DNA from: an uncultured beta proteobacterium
Lineage (GTDB): Bacteria > Pseudomonadota > Gammaproteobacteria > Burkholderiales > Burkholderiaceae_C
NCBI GenBank assembly: GCA_903876715.1
Contig: CAIRBF010000245.1
Coordinates: 1 to 34,850, forward strand
Direction: 5' to 3'
Length of the DNA stretch: 34,850 bases
In this document: piece by piece, positions 33,511 through 34,850 of the stretch
How positions within the stretch are numbered: the first letter of the stretch is position 1
How the letters are laid out: each line of letters opens with the position of its first letter
Notes under the pieces: model-generated
The model's database searches: none
Told to the model about the DNA's origin: nothing
What the model saw: only the letters and a program-made list of their open reading frames with translations
Made by a program: the position numbers and the translations under genes

Positions 33511-34850
33511 TGGATGCCGCCGCCGCCCCCGCTGGGACCCCGATCGCGCGCGCGGCCGCGCTTTGGCTGCAGGGCCTGACGCCCGCCGAGGTACCGGCCG
33601 CGGCGATGGAGTCGGTCCGGCGCGGGATGCTGGACTGCACGGGCGTGCTGTTGGCCGGGCGTGACGAGCCGGTCATCGCCTTGGTGCGCACGCTGGTGCA
33701 GGTGCAAGCCCAGCCCGGGCCAGGCCTGGCGCCGGTGCTGGTCGATCGGGGCTACGCCGCCGTGGCCGACGCGGCCTGGATCGACAGCGTCGCCGCGCAT
33801 GCGCTGGACTTCGACGACACCGGCCTGGATGGCCATCCGAGCGTCGTGCTCGCGCCCGTGGTCCAGGCCCTGGGCCATGCGCTCGGCATCGACGTCGCGG
33901 GCCGGCGCTGCGCCTACCTCGCGGGGTACGAGGTCTGGGCCGAGCTGGTGCTGCGCGAGCCGGACAAGCACCACGGCAAGGGCTGGCACCCGACGGCGGT
34001 GTTCGGTCCGGTCGCCGCCGCGGCCGCCGCCGCTGGGCTGCTGAAGCTCGACGCCGCACGCGCCGAGCACGCCCTGGGCCTGGCGGCCTCGATGGCGGCC
34101 GGTGTCGTGGCCAATTTCGGTTCGATGGCCAAGCCGGTGCAGGTGGGGCTGGCTGCGCGCAACGGCATCCTGGCCGCGCAGATGGCGGCCTGCGGCGTGA
34201 CTGCTTCGGCCGACGCGTTGGACGGTCCGAAGGGCTTGCTGGCCGCGCTGTCGCCGCGCGGCCGCGTGCGCCTGGGCGGCGAGCCGGGCATCGGGCGCGC
34301 CTGGCGCATCCTCGAGCACGGCATCAGCGTCAAGCGCTACCCGGTGTGCTACGCGCTGCACCGGGCGGTCGACGCTGCGCTCGCCCTGCGGCCGCAACTG
34401 CCCGCGGGGTGCGAGATCCGACGCGTGGCCGTCGAACTCGGGCCGCTGCAGGCGCAGATGCTGCGCCAGGACCTCCCGCGCACCGGCCTGCAGGGCAAGT
34501 TCAGCGCGCCTTACGCCATCGCCTGCGCGCTCGTGCGCGGTCACCTGGACCTGCAGGACCTGAGCGACGCGGCGGTCGCCGGGCCGGACGTGGCCGCGCT
34601 GATGCCGCGCATCGAGGTCCGACCGCTCGACGAGCCCGACCCGGCGGACCCGCTGTTCTCGGTCGCCGACCGGGTCGAGGTCACGCTCGACGATGGCGGT
34701 GTCTGGCGCTCCGAGCCGGTCCGCCGCGCCAAGGGGCACGCCAGCCGGCCGCTCGACGAGGAGGAGACCCGGCAGAAGTTCATCGCCTGCGCGAGCCTGA
34801 CCTGCGACCCCGCCGCCGCGGCCGCCCATTGGCGGCGCCTGAGCGTGCAA
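33510..34850 (+). CDS. MmgE/PrpD family protein (3' end beyond window)
   Basis: 447 codons are visible, open to the edge. Family features include DCTGVLLAGRDEP, DSVAAHALDFDDTGLDGHPS, AGYEVWAELVLREPDKHHGKGWHPTAVFG broken here by the usual Ala-rich helix, ANFGSMAKPVQVGLAARNG and ISVKRYPVCYALHRAVDA. The family contains 2-methylcitrate dehydratase (PrpD) and cis-aconitate decarboxylase as well as many enzymes of unknown substrate. The HxxGWHPT and KRYPVCYALH positions correspond to the conserved active-site region. Being last of the visible operon, it may isomerise or dehydrate a tricarboxylate or branched dicarboxylate feeding the CoA pathway. Length suggests only a few residues are missing. Confidence 0.9.
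   Translation, partial: MDAAAAPAGTPIARAAALWLQGLTPAEVPAAAMESVRRGMLDCTGVLLAGRDEPVIALVRTLVQVQAQPGPGLAPVLVDRGYAAVADAAWIDSVAAHALDFDDTGLDGHPSVVLAPVVQALGHALGIDVAGRRCAYLAGYEVWAELVLREPDKHHGKGWHPTAVFGPVAAAAAAAGLLKLDAARAEHALGLAASMAAGVVANFGSMAKPVQVGLAARNGILAAQMAACGVTASADALDGPKGLLAALSPRGRVRLGGEPGIGRAWRILEHGISVKRYPVCYALHRAVDAALALRPQLPAGCEIRRVAVELGPLQAQMLRQDLPRTGLQGKFSAPYAIACALVRGHLDLQDLSDAAVAGPDVAALMPRIEVRPLDEPDPADPLFSVADRVEVTLDDGGVWRSEPVRRAKGHASRPLDEEETRQKFIACASLTCDPAAAAAHWRRLSVQ

Overview
The window is very GC-rich, with almost gap-free coding on both strands. Gene content (a Bug/TctC periplasmic receptor, two CaiB/BaiF CoA-transferases, a NudC of proteobacterial type, a GntR/UTRA regulator beside a CoA-ester operon, type I secretion with a BapA-like adhesin) suggests a betaproteobacterium of the order Burkholderiales, possibly near Leptothrix, Ideonella or Rubrivivax. 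This is inference from gene families; there is no rRNA or marker gene. I saw no tRNA, rRNA, CRISPR array, transposase or integrase.

Positions 1-12430 form a surface-adhesion locus. On the minus strand, an outer-membrane TolC-like factor, a LapB-type ABC exporter and an HlyD-type adaptor are joined by 4-base overlaps and are followed by the N-terminal 1272 codons of a giant adhesin that runs off the left edge. The adhesin has a BapA-like prefix, a hydrophobic hinge, Ig-like domains and tandem cadherin-type repeats. Divergent to it lie a membrane histidine kinase and an OmpR-type response regulator, also overlapping by 4 bases, which are the natural candidates to control it. Just beyond the regulator (11453-12426) is the decayed remnant of another adhesin, with a perfect 18-bp inverted repeat at its break.

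Positions 12427-18240 hold a gene-poor stretch, a secreted three-part protein (LprI-like + RsiV-type DUF3298 + NlpD-like degenerate LytM), a parvulin-type foldase, a lone minus-strand CaiB/BaiF CoA-transferase and a DEAD-box RNA helicase. The three-part protein is the most unusual single gene here, because two of its domains belong to lysozyme-binding families and the third to amidase activators.

Positions 18385-21685 are a compact operon of a tripartite-transporter solute receptor and two enolase-superfamily dehydratases, the second close to L-rhamnonate dehydratase. It probably handles a sugar acid. Positions 21740-24396 carry a minus-strand TPR protein plus HupE/UreJ-type membrane protein pair and a divergent small secreted Lys/Met/Cys-rich peptide gene ending in a clear terminator.

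Positions 24905-28418 hold single genes: a membrane diguanylate cyclase, a DUF4188 protein behind a TetR-type palindrome, a two-CBS-domain protein and NudC. Positions 28476-34850 contain a GntR/UTRA repressor and a divergent operon behind a strong promoter with an overlapping palindromic operator: CoA-transferase, enoyl-CoA hydratase, HMG-CoA-lyase-type enzyme, acyl-CoA dehydrogenase and an MmgE/PrpD protein that reaches the right edge. The first four would suffice to take a branched dicarboxylate such as 3-methylglutarate to acetyl-CoA and acetoacetate.
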